A DNA stretch of 64,000 nt from an uncultured Lachnospiraceae bacterium (GCA_949740725.1 CATJIO010000107.1:48592-112591); one strand, 5' to 3'. Shown: positions 1 to 9,407, numbered from the stretch's first letter. Program-made: numbers and translations. The notes: generated by a model not told the origin, from the letters alone.

Positions 1-1
1 T

Positions 2-685
2 CCGGCAGTCTTGTCCATCCACGGAGGCCCCAGGACCATCTACGGCCCCACCTTTTACCATGAAATGCAAATGCTGGCCAGCGCCGGCTTCTTTGTACTT
101 TTCTGTAATCCGGAGGGCTCCAGCGGATGCGGCAACGTATTCGGAGATCTGAGAGGAAAATATGGAACCATTGACTACGAAGATCTTATGGCCTTTACTG
201 ATGTAGTGCTAGAGAAGTATCCGCAGATTGACAAAAAACGGATGTGCGTCATCGGCGGATCTTACGGCGGCTTTATGGTTAATTGGATTATTGGACACAC
301 GGACCGGTTTGCTGCCGCCATATCCCAGCGTTCCATTTCCAACTGGGTTTCTTTCTGTGGGTACTCGGATATTGGCCCCTGGTTCGGTCTGGATCAGCAG
401 GCGGCTACTCCTTATGACGGTGTAGAGCGGATGTGGGAGCATTCACCTTTAAAATATGCCAATCAGGCAGTCACCCCCACTCTGTTTATTCACTCTGACG
501 AAGATTATCGATGCAACATGCCGGAGGGCATCCAGATGTACACCGCACTGATGAACCACGGGGTCCCTTGTCGCTTCTGCTACTTCCGGGGAGAAAACCA
601 TGATCTTTCCCGGTCCGGAAAGCCGCTACACCGAATCCGCCGGCTCCAGGAGATTTTAAACTGGCTGATAAAATATACCGAATAA
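2..685 (+). CDS. Prolyl oligopeptidase family (S9) serine peptidase, C-terminal part
   Basis: The reading frame is open from the window edge, so the N-terminus (probably a beta-propeller) is missing. The ORF-track start is an internal TTG codon and not a true start. The visible part is an alpha/beta-hydrolase domain. It begins at the oxyanion-type HGGP motif and carries the nucleophile in GGSYGGFM (Ser84 of the track protein), a likely acid in DEDYRC and the histidine in GENHD. These are the marks of S9 acylaminoacyl or dipeptidyl peptidases, which cleave short peptides, usually in the cytoplasm. The gene converges on the LacI-type gene across a short hairpin. Exact specificity cannot be told. 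Confidence 0.9.
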   Translation, partial: PAVLSIHGGPRTIYGPTFYHEMQMLASAGFFVLFCNPEGSSGCGNVFGDLRGKYGTIDYEDLMAFTDVVLEKYPQIDKKRMCVIGGSYGGFMVNWIIGHTDRFAAAISQRSISNWVSFCGYSDIGPWFGLDQQAATPYDGVERMWEHSPLKYANQAVTPTLFIHSDEDYRCNMPEGIQMYTALMNHGVPCRFCYFRGENHDLSRSGKPLHRIRRLQEILNWLIKYTE

Positions 686-702
686 CTCACCGGCATAAAC
701 AG

Positions 703-726
703 ATAAGGGGGCTTTTGCCCCCTTAT
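703..726. terminator. Hairpin between convergent genes
   Basis: A perfect 10-bp stem (ATAAGGGGGC / GCCCCCTTAT) with a TTTT loop lies between the S9 peptidase and the LacI-type gene and overlaps the stop codon of the latter. Neither side has a clear U-tract, so a bidirectional terminator role is inferred from position and stem strength. Confidence 0.55.
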
Positions 727-1715
727 GTACTCTCCCGTATAATCAGTTCTCCTTTATACAGCCGATCCTCTGGCTGTTTTCCATTAACCAGCTGATCCAG
801 GGCCTTCGAAACCTCTCGGGCAAACAGTCCAATCTCACAGTCTACTGTGGTAAGCTCCGGTGAGGTAATGGTAGAACTTGGAATATTCCCCCACCCAATC
901 ACCGCCATATCCTCTGGCACTCTCATTCCGAATTTTTTTAGATACTGCATTACCTGTGCCGCCAAATGATCGTCCCCTACCACAAAGGCTGACGGAGGAT
1001 TATTGGTCCCGGTTATCATCGTATACACATCCTCCAGAATGCTGGCGACGGTCTTCGTATGAACACAGAACCAGTCTGGGTTCACTTCCATATTATGGAA
1101 TCGCAGAGTATCCACATAGGCCTTGGCGCGAAAGTCATTTCCCGTGACACCCGCCGTCTTATACTTTAGCGGAGGAATATAGGCGATCCTTTGATGTCCC
1201 TTCAAAATAAGATAATTCAACGAACGTTTCACCCCATCATAGAAGTCTGGGGCCCGAATCACGATTCGGGAATCCAGCCCTTTATATTCCCGGCTTTTGT
1301 ACAGAATCAGCGGAACCCCACTCTCTACAATCTTATTGAGATTCCTCACATCAAAACCATTGCTAGTCATAAACACTGCGTCAAAGCGTGCATCTATGAT
1401 TCGCTGGATAAAGGCATCCTCCATCTGGCTATAAAAAAGGCTGGCATAATATCCCAGTTCAAGGAGCCTGGAAGCCAGCTCTCCAAACAGCTCTCCCTGA
1501 AGGGAATCTCCTACAAGGGCGATCTGATTAGAACGGTTCGTCTTCAAACTTTTGGCAAATACATTCGGCGTGTATTCCAACTCCTGGATGGCTTTAAGCA
1601 CTGCCTCTCTCTTATCCTTACTGACATAGTTGGAATCGTTCATTACATAGGAAACCACAGCAGGAGAAACCCCTGCCAGCTTTGCGACATCATTTCTTGT
1701 AACATTTCGTTTCAT
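723..1715 (-). CDS. LacI/GalR family transcriptional regulator
   Basis: This 330-residue protein has the full family length. An N-terminal helix-turn-helix (residues about 5-26, DVAKLAGVSPAVVSYVMN) is followed by the hinge region and a periplasmic-binding-protein-like effector domain. Such proteins repress or activate sugar-related operons in response to a small ligand. The start has a good ribosome site (AGGGAGAAG). No sugar operon lies immediately beside it, so its targets are unknown. The convergent S9 peptidase is not an obvious target. The promoter just upstream contains a dyad that suggests autoregulation. Confidence 0.9.
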   Translation of the reverse strand: MKRNVTRNDVAKLAGVSPAVVSYVMNDSNYVSKDKREAVLKAIQELEYTPNVFAKSLKTNRSNQIALVGDSLQGELFGELASRLLELGYYASLFYSQMEDAFIQRIIDARFDAVFMTSNGFDVRNLNKIVESGVPLILYKSREYKGLDSRIVIRAPDFYDGVKRSLNYLILKGHQRIAYIPPLKYKTAGVTGNDFRAKAYVDTLRFHNMEVNPDWFCVHTKTVASILEDVYTMITGTNNPPSAFVVGDDHLAAQVMQYLKKFGMRVPEDMAVIGWGNIPSSTITSPELTTVDCEIGLFAREVSKALDQLVNGKQPEDRLYKGELIIREST

Positions 1716-1740
1716 GGATCTTCTCCCTAACTGACATTAG

Positions 1741-1773
1741 TTCCATAGTACCATTGGAAACTTTTTTTGTCAA
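1741..1773 (-). promoter_or_regulatory. Promoter and probable auto-operator of the LacI-type gene
   Basis: On the minus strand a -35 box TTGACA (1768-1773) and a -10 box TACTAT (1745-1750) are separated by exactly 17 bases. An inverted repeat TTCCA-N9-TGGAA (1741-1759) covers the -10 box and part of the spacer, where a LacI-type repressor could block RNA polymerase. The predicted transcript start is about 20 bases ahead of the start codon. Confidence 0.65.
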
Positions 1774-1788
1774 TGAAGCGCAGCAGCA

Positions 1789-2184
1789 TCAACGGCTCAG
1801 CTTTTCATGCTCCTCCATCAGCTCTTTGTACAAATGGTAAAATGTCCACTCCGCATTCTGTGAGGTAAGCACTGCCTTTAAGTTGATCTTTGCCCCTCCA
1901 GATTTTCTCAGGTTGGAAAGAAGCATATCCATCCGGGCGCTGGTAAAATTCTGCAGAACCAGCACATCCTGAGCAATAGGAGGGATCGGCTCACCTTTCT
2001 CCTTCTGCCGAGAAAATCCCGGTATCCCTGCCAGATATCCTACCTGTTCCCCAATCTGTTCTGTACGGATATTCTTAATCCGCACTCCCATGCGAACCAA
2101 CACGCTTTTCAGCAGGCGTACTTCCCTTTCCTCTTTCTCTTTATCCCCATGATAGTATAATACACTTTCCTGCAATTTTCCCAT
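1789..2184 (-). CDS. DUF3783-type small protein
   Basis: The ORF track extends too far upstream. The ATG at 2184 is preceded by AGGAG at good spacing and gives 131 residues. The C-terminal half (KAVLTSQN, then WTFYHLYKELMEEH) resembles the DUF3783 family, which has no known function. No signal peptide or membrane segment is visible, so the protein is probably cytoplasmic. It lies 22 bases downstream of the leucine-rich-repeat gene and likely shares the topB transcript. Confidence 0.65.
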   Translation of the reverse strand: MGKLQESVLYYHGDKEKEEREVRLLKSVLVRMGVRIKNIRTEQIGEQVGYLAGIPGFSRQKEKGEPIPPIAQDVLVLQNFTSARMDMLLSNLRKSGGAKINLKAVLTSQNAEWTFYHLYKELMEEHEKLSR

Positions 2185-2206
2185 ATCCGCTCCTATCTTC
2201 TCTTGC

Positions 2207-3238
2207 TTACAATGTAAACCGCTGTTTCCTTCCTCTAGCCGGATTTCCCCCTTCCGGCCTTTTCCCTCTGGCATCCATTAAAATTCCCAAAGCCTGGGCG
2301 TCTCCCTTCCTCCGGCCTTCCTGGATCATCTCATCCAAACACCCAACAGTACACCAAGACGACGCCGCAATAAACTGAAGCGCCTTCAAGTCCCTCCCTT
2401 TCTCTGCAGCCAGAAAGAGCTCCCGACCATGGCTGGCGGCATATTCCTCATAAACCGTTTTCCTCTCTGGATCCAGCTGGATCGGATACATCAGCCGTCC
2501 TAGTACCAGCTCTGCCACCAGCTCCGGTTTCTCCTGTACCTGAATATGAGGAAACAACCGGTCATAAGCCAAATACTGAAACTCTGTACCGCTGAAGGCA
2601 TTGCGGTATCGATGGCCGCAACCATGCATTTCCTGGGTCAGAATTCTGGCCGGGGTATTTTCCACAGATTCTTCATAGTACTCGGGAAAGAGAAGCTTTG
2701 CCCGTACCTCTCCCTGCTCATCCAGACAGCTTACTCTGAGTGTCTGCCGCAGCTCTGACAGCACCTCCTTAAGACAGGATTTTCCTTGAGGGGACGGAAA
2801 AACCTCCAGATGGCGGATCCTGGCGCATCCAGTAAACAGCCCTGCGCCCAGATCCTCAAGCCCTCCCCAGAAACGCAGCCGCTCCAGATTCCCGCAGTTA
2901 TAGAAGGCGTAGGCTCCCACCCGCTGAAGGCAAGGCGGCAGGCTAACCGAACAAAGCATATCCCCCTGGAGGGCAGGAGTACCATCCGCCAGGGTTTCTG
3001 CCTTAAGTAGCGCCTCTTCTGCAGGCACCTCCCTCTGGCTTTCCCCCTCCCCCCAGCTGATTTCTCCTTGAAATTTCTCTCCCGGTATCACCCTCCGGAG
3101 GGTCTGGGAAAAGGCATAAGGCCCCAGCTCCTTCACATCGTTTCCGCAAATTCTCTCAGGTATCTCCACTTGTCCGTCATAGCCAAACCACCGTAGAATC
3201 CGGATACCATCCTTCACCTTATCATAAATTACCCTCAT
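2207..3238 (-). CDS. BspA-type leucine-rich-repeat protein, cytoplasmic
   Basis: The start at 3238 (MRVIYDKVKDG) is chosen because GGAGGG lies just ahead; the longer ORF-track start has no such support. Short LRR_5-like units such as VPAEEALL and RVGAYAFYNCGNLERL occur in the first half. Unlike secreted BspA proteins it has no signal peptide. The second half is helical and not recognised. The gene overlaps the 3' end of topB by 17 bases, so translation is probably coupled. A role in protein-protein contact is inferred only from the repeat type. Confidence 0.65.
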   Translation of the reverse strand: MRVIYDKVKDGIRILRWFGYDGQVEIPERICGNDVKELGPYAFSQTLRRVIPGEKFQGEISWGEGESQREVPAEEALLKAETLADGTPALQGDMLCSVSLPPCLQRVGAYAFYNCGNLERLRFWGGLEDLGAGLFTGCARIRHLEVFPSPQGKSCLKEVLSELRQTLRVSCLDEQGEVRAKLLFPEYYEESVENTPARILTQEMHGCGHRYRNAFSGTEFQYLAYDRLFPHIQVQEKPELVAELVLGRLMYPIQLDPERKTVYEEYAASHGRELFLAAEKGRDLKALQFIAASSWCTVGCLDEMIQEGRRKGDAQALGILMDARGKRPEGGNPARGRKQRFTL

Positions 3239-5474
3239 TAGAACCCTCCAGTTTAATCCCTGCCAGAGCTTGGGCAAAGGCATTATTAATGGGCTCGCTG
3301 GCCTCCCGCTTCTGCTGATTCAGATATCTTGCCACGTCCTTTTTCGATACACCGGCTCCTTCCTTCTTTCTTCGCTCCTGAAAGGCGGTCAGCTTTTCCT
3401 TATGGCCGCAGGCACAGACGAAAATCTGTCCCTCCCCCTTCCCCCGAAGCTCCATCCTTTTATGACAAACCGGGCAGCGGGCATTGGAGATGCGGGAGAT
3501 AGTCTCCCGGTGACCGCAGGCCCGATCCTGGCATACCAGCATCTCGCTGTTTTTTCCCTTCACCTTTAGCATCCGCTTACCGCAGGCGGGGCATTTGGTA
3601 TTGGTCAGGTTGTCGTGACGGAAGGTCCCTTCTCCAGATCGGATCTGAGATAGCAGCTCCTGAGAATATTGCCGTATATCACACATAAACGCAGCCCGGT
3701 TGATTGTGCCCTTGGCAATCCCAGAAAGCTTCAACTCCCACCGGGCGGTCAGCTCAGGCTTCTTTAAATCCTCCGGCACCAGTTCTAGCAGCTGCCGCCC
3801 TTTAGAGGTCACAAAAATATCTTTTCCTCTCTTTTCTATCAAAAAGCTAGAAAATAGCTTTTCGATGATATCCGCCCTGGTGGCCACTGTTCCCAGCCCC
3901 CCAGTTTCCCCCAGAGTTTTAGCCAATGCCTTATCTTTCGTCTCCAGAAATGCAGATGGGTTCTCCATCGCGGATAAGAGCATCCCCTCATTAAAGGGCG
4001 CCGGCGGTTTCGTCCTTCCCTCAGTCAGAGTATAGTTTAGTCCCTCCAGTCGGTCCCCTTGCTTCACTTCCGGAAGTTGCTGGCTCCGGATCCCTGTTTC
4101 CGCTAAATCCATATCTTCCCCACAGTCCTCATCTGTGCTGACGCTATCCTCACTTTCATACACCAGCTTCCAGCCTAAGGTTTTCACCAGGATCCCAGTA
4201 GCCACGAATCGTTCCTTTCCTACCTGGACTGCCAGGCTGAGCTGCTCGTACTCATAGGGCGGATACAGTACTGCCAAAAAACGTCTTACTACCAAATCAT
4301 AGATCCTTCGCTCATCAACGGTCATATGATCTAGTTGGACATACTGCTCTGTGGGAATAATAGCGTGATGGTCAGACACTTTGCTGTTATCTACAAAAAA
4401 GGGATTTGTTGGAAGAGACCGCTGCAAAGCCTGGGCCGCCGCCTTTTTATATGGGCCTGTCCCGCAGGCCTTTAAGCGCTCCTTAATGGTAGGCAGGATG
4501 TCACTGCTTAAATAGCGGGAATCGGTTCTTGGATAAGTAAGCACTTTGTGATTCTCATACAGCCGCTGCATGATATTCAGTGTCTCCTTCGCCGAATAAT
4601 TAAATTTTTGGTTCGCCTCCCGCTGAAGCTCTGTTAAATCGTAAAGGAGAGGCGCCTGCTTTTTCCTGTTCGTCCTCTTTATCTCCACCACCTTTCCGTC
4701 CTGGCCCTTCAGTTCTTTAACAAGTGCTTCCATCCTGGCTTTGTCAAAGGAGCGAAAGCTTTTTGACCCTTGTTCCTGCCAGGTTAGGAGAAAAGAAGCC
4801 GTACCTTTTCCACCCCATTTCGCCTGCAGTCCATAGTATGGCCTGGGGACAAAGGATTTAATCTCTTTTTCCCTGGCGGCAATCATAGCCAGCGTAGGCG
4901 TCTGTACCCGGCCACAGGACAGTTGGGCATTATATTTGCAAGTTAACGCCCTTGTGGCGTTGATCCCTACCAGCCAGTCTGCCTCCGCCCGGCACATGGC
5001 AGCATCATACAGATAATCATACTCTCTGCCGTCCTTAAGGTTTGCAAACCCCTCCCGAATCGCCTTATCAGTCACAGAGGATATCCAAAGCCGTTTGATC
5101 GGCTTGCGGCATTCTGCCTTCTTTAAAATCAGTCGAGCCACCAGCTCCCCTTCCCGTCCAGCATCGGTGGCAATAATCACCTCCCGGATATCCTTCCGGT
5201 AAAGCTGCATCTTCACTGCCTGATATTGCTTAGCTGTCTGCCGGATCACCTCCAAATGGAAGGGATCCGGAAGCATGGGAAGATCCTCCATCTTCCACTC
5301 TTTATATTTCTTGTCATAATCCTCCGGGTCAGCCAGGGTCACCAGATGTCCCAATCCCCATGTCACCACATAATCCGAGCCCTCGATGGCGCCGTTTATC
5401 TGCTTGTTACATTTTAGTACTCTGGCAATATCACGGGCTACAGAGGGCTTTTCTGCAATTACTAACGCTTTCAT
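3222..5474 (-). CDS. topB: DNA topoisomerase III-type type IA topoisomerase
   Basis: Starting at MKALVIAEKPSVARD (5474, AAAGG upstream), the protein has 750 residues, in the range for clostridial TopB. An N-terminal Toprim domain carries the acidic DAGREGE motif. The active-site tyrosine lies in VLTYPRTDSRYLS near residue 310. The GGLGTVATRADIIEKL motif follows, and two C-terminal zinc-ribbon modules are seen (CPACGKRM...CQDRACGH and CPVCHKRM...CACGH). The enzyme cuts one strand and passes another, resolving replication and recombination intermediates. It is the first gene of a three-gene minus-strand unit. Plasmid- or ICE-type TopB is possible, but no mobility genes are nearby. Confidence 0.93.
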   Translation of the reverse strand: MKALVIAEKPSVARDIARVLKCNKQINGAIEGSDYVVTWGLGHLVTLADPEDYDKKYKEWKMEDLPMLPDPFHLEVIRQTAKQYQAVKMQLYRKDIREVIIATDAGREGELVARLILKKAECRKPIKRLWISSVTDKAIREGFANLKDGREYDYLYDAAMCRAEADWLVGINATRALTCKYNAQLSCGRVQTPTLAMIAAREKEIKSFVPRPYYGLQAKWGGKGTASFLLTWQEQGSKSFRSFDKARMEALVKELKGQDGKVVEIKRTNRKKQAPLLYDLTELQREANQKFNYSAKETLNIMQRLYENHKVLTYPRTDSRYLSSDILPTIKERLKACGTGPYKKAAAQALQRSLPTNPFFVDNSKVSDHHAIIPTEQYVQLDHMTVDERRIYDLVVRRFLAVLYPPYEYEQLSLAVQVGKERFVATGILVKTLGWKLVYESEDSVSTDEDCGEDMDLAETGIRSQQLPEVKQGDRLEGLNYTLTEGRTKPPAPFNEGMLLSAMENPSAFLETKDKALAKTLGETGGLGTVATRADIIEKLFSSFLIEKRGKDIFVTSKGRQLLELVPEDLKKPELTARWELKLSGIAKGTINRAAFMCDIRQYSQELLSQIRSGEGTFRHDNLTNTKCPACGKRMLKVKGKNSEMLVCQDRACGHRETISRISNARCPVCHKRMELRGKGEGQIFVCACGHKEKLTAFQERRKKEGAGVSKKDVARYLNQQKREASEPINNAFAQALAGIKLEGSNEGNL

Positions 5475-5654
5475 ATGTGAATCCTTTCTGAATCTGATTA
5501 ATGCTCCGGCCCCGGCTGTTTGATACCGGGGCGCTTTGACGGCATTTGCTTTTGGGGATATTCTATCATATCTGCAATGATTTTTCATTATTCTATGTTG
5601 GAAAAATGCTGCTAATTTACGGAATCCCGCAGATTAGGATTAAACGCAAATACA

Positions 5655-5687
5655 GCCAAGGCTTCCCAAAACTCGGGAGTCCTTGGC
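5655..5687. terminator. Hairpin downstream of the xdh operon
   Basis: The stem GCCAAGG-CT-TCCC / GGGA-GT-CCTTGGC lies between the last xdh gene and topB. The U-tract is better on the plus strand (TTTTC) than on the minus strand, but the only gene ending here is the minus-strand xdh operon. The rest of 5475-5709 holds the topB leader and nothing else I recognise. Confidence 0.6.
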
Positions 5688-5709
5688 TTTTCTTAATTAT
5701 CCTTTCACC

Positions 5710-6216
5710 CTATACTGCCTCTGCCTCCTTCTCCTTTCCCAGCCTACGCAACATGGTTTTCTTTACTGCACGGAAAATATTCTCATACCCTGTGCACCGG
5801 CACAAATGGCCAGACATCCGCTTGCGGATTTCCTCGTCAGGAATCTCTCTTTTTTCTTCCAGGATTTCCACTGCGCTCATAATAAAACCAGGGCTGCAGA
5901 AACCACACTGCACCGCCGCCTCATCCATAAATGCCTGCTGAATATCCGAGAGCTCCCCATTGGGGCCGGCAAGCCCCTCCAGGGTAAGAATCTCCTTCCC
6001 CTGGGCCCATACAGCCAGGTAAATACAGGAGTTAAAGCATTCTCCATTGATGATCACATTGCACGCCCCGCACTCTCCTACCTCACAGCCCTTTTTCACA
6101 CTGGTGAGCCGGTAGTCATCCCGAAGCATATCCGTGAGAGATGCCCGGACATCCACCATCTTTTCTACCGGTTTCCCATTAATAATACAAGAAACCAATT
6201 TATACTGCTTACTCAT
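5710..6216 (-). CDS. xdhC: Xanthine dehydrogenase family, 2Fe-2S subunit
   Basis: The start is ATG at 6216, eight bases after AGGAGG; the track's GTG start lies within the ribosome site. The 168-residue protein has a plant-type ferredoxin domain (CEVGECGACN...C) followed by a helical second [2Fe-2S] domain (CGFCSPG...CRCTGY). This is the electron-transfer subunit of molybdenum hydroxylases. It passes electrons from the molybdenum centre to the FAD subunit. It overlaps the FAD gene by 8 bases, as expected for a coupled operon. Confidence 0.92.
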   Translation of the reverse strand: MSKQYKLVSCIINGKPVEKMVDVRASLTDMLRDDYRLTSVKKGCEVGECGACNVIINGECFNSCIYLAVWAQGKEILTLEGLAGPNGELSDIQQAFMDEAAVQCGFCSPGFIMSAVEILEEKREIPDEEIRKRMSGHLCRCTGYENIFRAVKKTMLRRLGKEKEAEAV

Positions 6217-7096
6217 GGATCTCACCTCCTGCTAGTTCAATGGATTTCCTCAATGCCCGCTCCGCCAGGACCACTGCGATATGCTGGCGGAAAGCCTTGG
6301 ATGCCCTCCAGCTGTCCCGAGGCCGGATATCCTCTAATACAGTCTGGGCAAATGCCTTCACATATTCCGCCTCTGCCGGCTTCCCTTTCGCCGCCTGCTC
6401 CGCCTTAAACGCGCGCAGGGGAACTGGCCCTGCCACCCCATAGGCAATCCGTACATCCTCCATGATCCGCTTATCCGGAGATAATTTCACATTTACCGAG
6501 CAGCCTGTGGTGGCTATGTCCATAGCGTTACGCATAGCGTATTTAATATAATGGCCGAAATATCCTTCATAGGCCGCCTTGGGGATAATTATTGCTGTCT
6601 GCAGCTCTCCCGGCCGCAAATCTACCGTTCCCGCCTTGATATAAAATTCATGGATGGGGATTCTCCGCACCCCCTCTGGCCCGGTAATCTCCACAATGGC
6701 ATCCCACGCATGGAGGGTGGAGGCAGAATCTGCAGAAGTCACTCCATTGCAGGTATTTCCTCCAATGGTTCCAATATTCCGAATTTGAGGACCGCCCACC
6801 ATGTCAACTGCCTCCCCCAGCACATTGATATGTTCCTGAATAATGGGATCCTTTGTAATGTGGGAAAAGCTGGTAAGGGATCCGATGCGAATAGCCCCGT
6901 CTTCCTCATAGCTGACGCCCCGCATTGCATCGATTCCATATATGCTGACCAGCTCCTTCCCGGCACGTTTTCCTTCCCGCATCTGTACCAGGACATCGCT
7001 TCCCCCCGCAATGATCTGTGCCTGGGGATGCTCAGTGAGGAGACGAATCGCCTGCTCTACGCTCTCCGCCTCGTAAAGTGCTTTGATATCATACAT
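6209..7096 (-). CDS. xdhB: Xanthine dehydrogenase family, FAD-binding subunit
   Basis: The ATG at 7096 follows AGGAGG with standard spacing and gives 295 residues, usual for this subunit. FAD-binding motifs are visible: IIAGGSDVLVQMR near residue 40 and the family motif IGTIGGNTCNG near residue 110, followed by the CO-dehydrogenase flavoprotein C-terminal domain. It accepts electrons from the Fe-S subunit and reduces NAD or another acceptor. The start overlaps the end of the molybdenum subunit gene by 8 bases. Confidence 0.92.
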   Translation of the reverse strand: MYDIKALYEAESVEQAIRLLTEHPQAQIIAGGSDVLVQMREGKRAGKELVSIYGIDAMRGVSYEEDGAIRIGSLTSFSHITKDPIIQEHINVLGEAVDMVGGPQIRNIGTIGGNTCNGVTSADSASTLHAWDAIVEITGPEGVRRIPIHEFYIKAGTVDLRPGELQTAIIIPKAAYEGYFGHYIKYAMRNAMDIATTGCSVNVKLSPDKRIMEDVRIAYGVAGPVPLRAFKAEQAAKGKPAEAEYVKAFAQTVLEDIRPRDSWRASKAFRQHIAVVLAERALRKSIELAGGEIHE

Positions 7097-9407
7097 GATG
7101 AAATCCTCCTTTCCCTGTACCGGCAAACATACCTTCTTCCGTAAACCGGCGGAATAAATTGTGGGGATTTACGGGTGCATCATTCACCGCCACCCCAGTA
7201 GCATGGTAAACCGCGTTCCGGATTGCTGGCGCTACCGAGCAGGCCGGCGGTTCCCCCAGCCCCTTTGTTCCAAATGCGCTGGTCGGCTCAGGATTCTCTA
7301 CAAACAGCGCGCGCAGCCGGGGATGATCCATAAAGGTAGAAAGCTTATAATCCAGAAGATTATCATTCAGCGCACGTCCTGTTTTCTGATCAAAAAGTAG
7401 TCGTTCTGACAGCCCAAATCCAATTCCCATGCTCATTCCTCCATGAACCTGCGCCTCCGCCAGTGCCGGATTTATCAAGGTTCCTGCATCATGGACATTC
7501 ACAATATCCAGAAGCCTTACCTTGCACATAGGGATATCCACCTCCACCTCCGCAATGGTGCATCCGAAGGAATAAGCATTGGACTTAATCTGGGAGGTGC
7601 TTTCCGCAGACAGATGCTGGCTATTGGTTAGGCTGTACAGTGCCTCAGTAGAAAGCTCCTCTAAAGTCATCAATACCCGTCCATCTGTGGTACGAATGAT
7701 ATTGCCGTCCACAATGTCCAGATTATAGGGCGGCATGCGGGTCAGTTCATGGGCATAAGCCAAAATTCTCTCCCGGAGAAGAAGCGCCGTCTGGCGAATG
7801 GCAAAGCCCGCCGTGTACGTCTGCCTGGAAGCATAAGCGCCGGTTCCAAAAGGCGTTACATCCGTATCCTGGCAGGAGACAACATGTACTGCCTCCAGCG
7901 GAACTCCCAGAACATCAGCCGTCATCTGGGTATATGCAGTATCCGCCCCCTGGCCAATCTCTGTCTCCCCCAGCTGCACTTGAAGAGAGCCGTCCTGATT
8001 CAACACCATGCGGCAGGAAGACGTTTCTAGAGAAATGGGCCAAACTGCCGTATTATACCAAAAGAGAGACAGGCCGATTCCCTTCCGGATGTCTCCGGCC
8101 TGATTTTGATATTCCTGATATTTTCGCTCAAAATCCGTAGCCTCCAGCGCTTTGTCTAGGCATTGATTAAAGGTGTCATGATACAGTTCATTCTTCGAGA
8201 AGGGGTCCATATAGCCTACCGGCATCACATTCTGCCGCCGGAATTTCACCGGATTTATGCCCATCTTGGCGGCCACATCCTCGGTATGGCATTCTACTGC
8301 CCACATGGCCTGAGGAATGCCATAGCCCCGCATAGCCCCTGCCACGGATTTATTCGTAAATATGGTATAGGCATCCACCTCCACGTTCTCGCAGGGATAA
8401 AGCTGAGGAAAAGCCCCCGCCCCTTTAGCGACAATGCTGTGTCCATGGGACGCGTAAGCCCCCTGATCAGAAAACGCCTCCAGCTTACGGGCAGCATAGG
8501 TGCCGTCCGGCCGTACCCAGGATATAATATGGCTTCGGATCCCATGGCGCACGCGGTTAGATACAAAGGTTTCCTCCCGGGGAACATCCAGTTTCACCAG
8601 ATGCCCTCCCAATTTCCTGCACAGCCATGCGCACAACGGCTCATACAGCACATCCTGCTTATTCCCAAAGCCGCCGCCGATGTAGGGCTTTATCACCCGC
8701 ACTTTTCCCCATCCGATTCCCAAAGCCTGGCCTACTACCCGGCGAACAATATGGGGAATCTGGGTGGAAGATACCACAGTGATCCGGTCCCCCTCCATCT
8801 GAGCATAGCAGATAAAATTCTCTATATGGCAGTGCTGTACCACTGGTGTCTCATACCATCCTTCCACCTTAGTCAGCCCTGGCTCTTGAATCGCCTTCTC
8901 ATAATTCCCCTTTCGGATGGTGGTATGCTTCAGAATATTATTGGGATATTCCTTGTGAAGCTGAGGGGCTCCATCTTTCATCGCCTCCTGTACATCCAGG
9001 ACAAAGGGATATTCCTCGTACTCTACCTGAATCGCCCGTAACGCCTGTGCCGCCGATACCTCATCCTCTGCCACCACCGCGGCAATATCGTCCCCGTAAA
9101 AGCGCACCTCCTCTGTCAGCACCCGCCGATCCGCTACATCCTGATGGTCAGGATCCGTAGACCAGGGATGGCCCGCCGTGGGAAAATATTGGGTGTCCCT
9201 CACGTCAAAGCAGGTAAATACCCCGACTACCCCCGGGATCTCTTCTGCCTGCGAGGTGTCCATAGAGATCACCCGTCCATGAGCGATGGTGGAATGGAGC
9301 ACACGGACGATATATGCGCTTTTATCGCACAGATCATCCGTGTATTTCGTCCGTCCCAGAACCTTATCCCGGGCATCCACACGAGTTACATTCTTTCCTA
9401 CATACAT
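7089..9407 (-). CDS. xdhA: Xanthine dehydrogenase family, molybdopterin-binding subunit
   Basis: The start at 9407 (MYVGKNVTRVDARDK) follows GGAGGGG; the ORF-track start is too early. The 772-residue protein has the a/b-hammerhead domain (residues about 20-125) and the molybdopterin-binding domain. GGGFGNKQD and the catalytic glutamate in GLGEPPACSVAPAIR are present. It hydroxylates a heterocycle, with xanthine or hypoxanthine most likely by subunit order, though nicotinate-like substrates cannot be excluded. No cofactor-insertion or selenium-labile-hydroxylase maturation genes lie next to it in this window. It is co-transcribed with the crp-type gene 16 bases upstream. Confidence 0.9.
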   Translation of the reverse strand: MYVGKNVTRVDARDKVLGRTKYTDDLCDKSAYIVRVLHSTIAHGRVISMDTSQAEEIPGVVGVFTCFDVRDTQYFPTAGHPWSTDPDHQDVADRRVLTEEVRFYGDDIAAVVAEDEVSAAQALRAIQVEYEEYPFVLDVQEAMKDGAPQLHKEYPNNILKHTTIRKGNYEKAIQEPGLTKVEGWYETPVVQHCHIENFICYAQMEGDRITVVSSTQIPHIVRRVVGQALGIGWGKVRVIKPYIGGGFGNKQDVLYEPLCAWLCRKLGGHLVKLDVPREETFVSNRVRHGIRSHIISWVRPDGTYAARKLEAFSDQGAYASHGHSIVAKGAGAFPQLYPCENVEVDAYTIFTNKSVAGAMRGYGIPQAMWAVECHTEDVAAKMGINPVKFRRQNVMPVGYMDPFSKNELYHDTFNQCLDKALEATDFERKYQEYQNQAGDIRKGIGLSLFWYNTAVWPISLETSSCRMVLNQDGSLQVQLGETEIGQGADTAYTQMTADVLGVPLEAVHVVSCQDTDVTPFGTGAYASRQTYTAGFAIRQTALLLRERILAYAHELTRMPPYNLDIVDGNIIRTTDGRVLMTLEELSTEALYSLTNSQHLSAESTSQIKSNAYSFGCTIAEVEVDIPMCKVRLLDIVNVHDAGTLINPALAEAQVHGGMSMGIGFGLSERLLFDQKTGRALNDNLLDYKLSTFMDHPRLRALFVENPEPTSAFGTKGLGEPPACSVAPAIRNAVYHATGVAVNDAPVNPHNLFRRFTEEGMFAGTGKGGFHHV

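Noticed and set aside
5683-6408. Plus-strand ORF of 241 residues opposite the xdh genes
   Set aside because: It is a shadow of two well-supported xdh subunit genes, with no ribosome site or recognisable family.
8163-9041. Plus-strand ORF of 292 residues opposite xdhA
   Set aside because: Antisense to a gene with clear catalytic motifs; composition (H, P, L rich) is that of a reverse-frame artefact.
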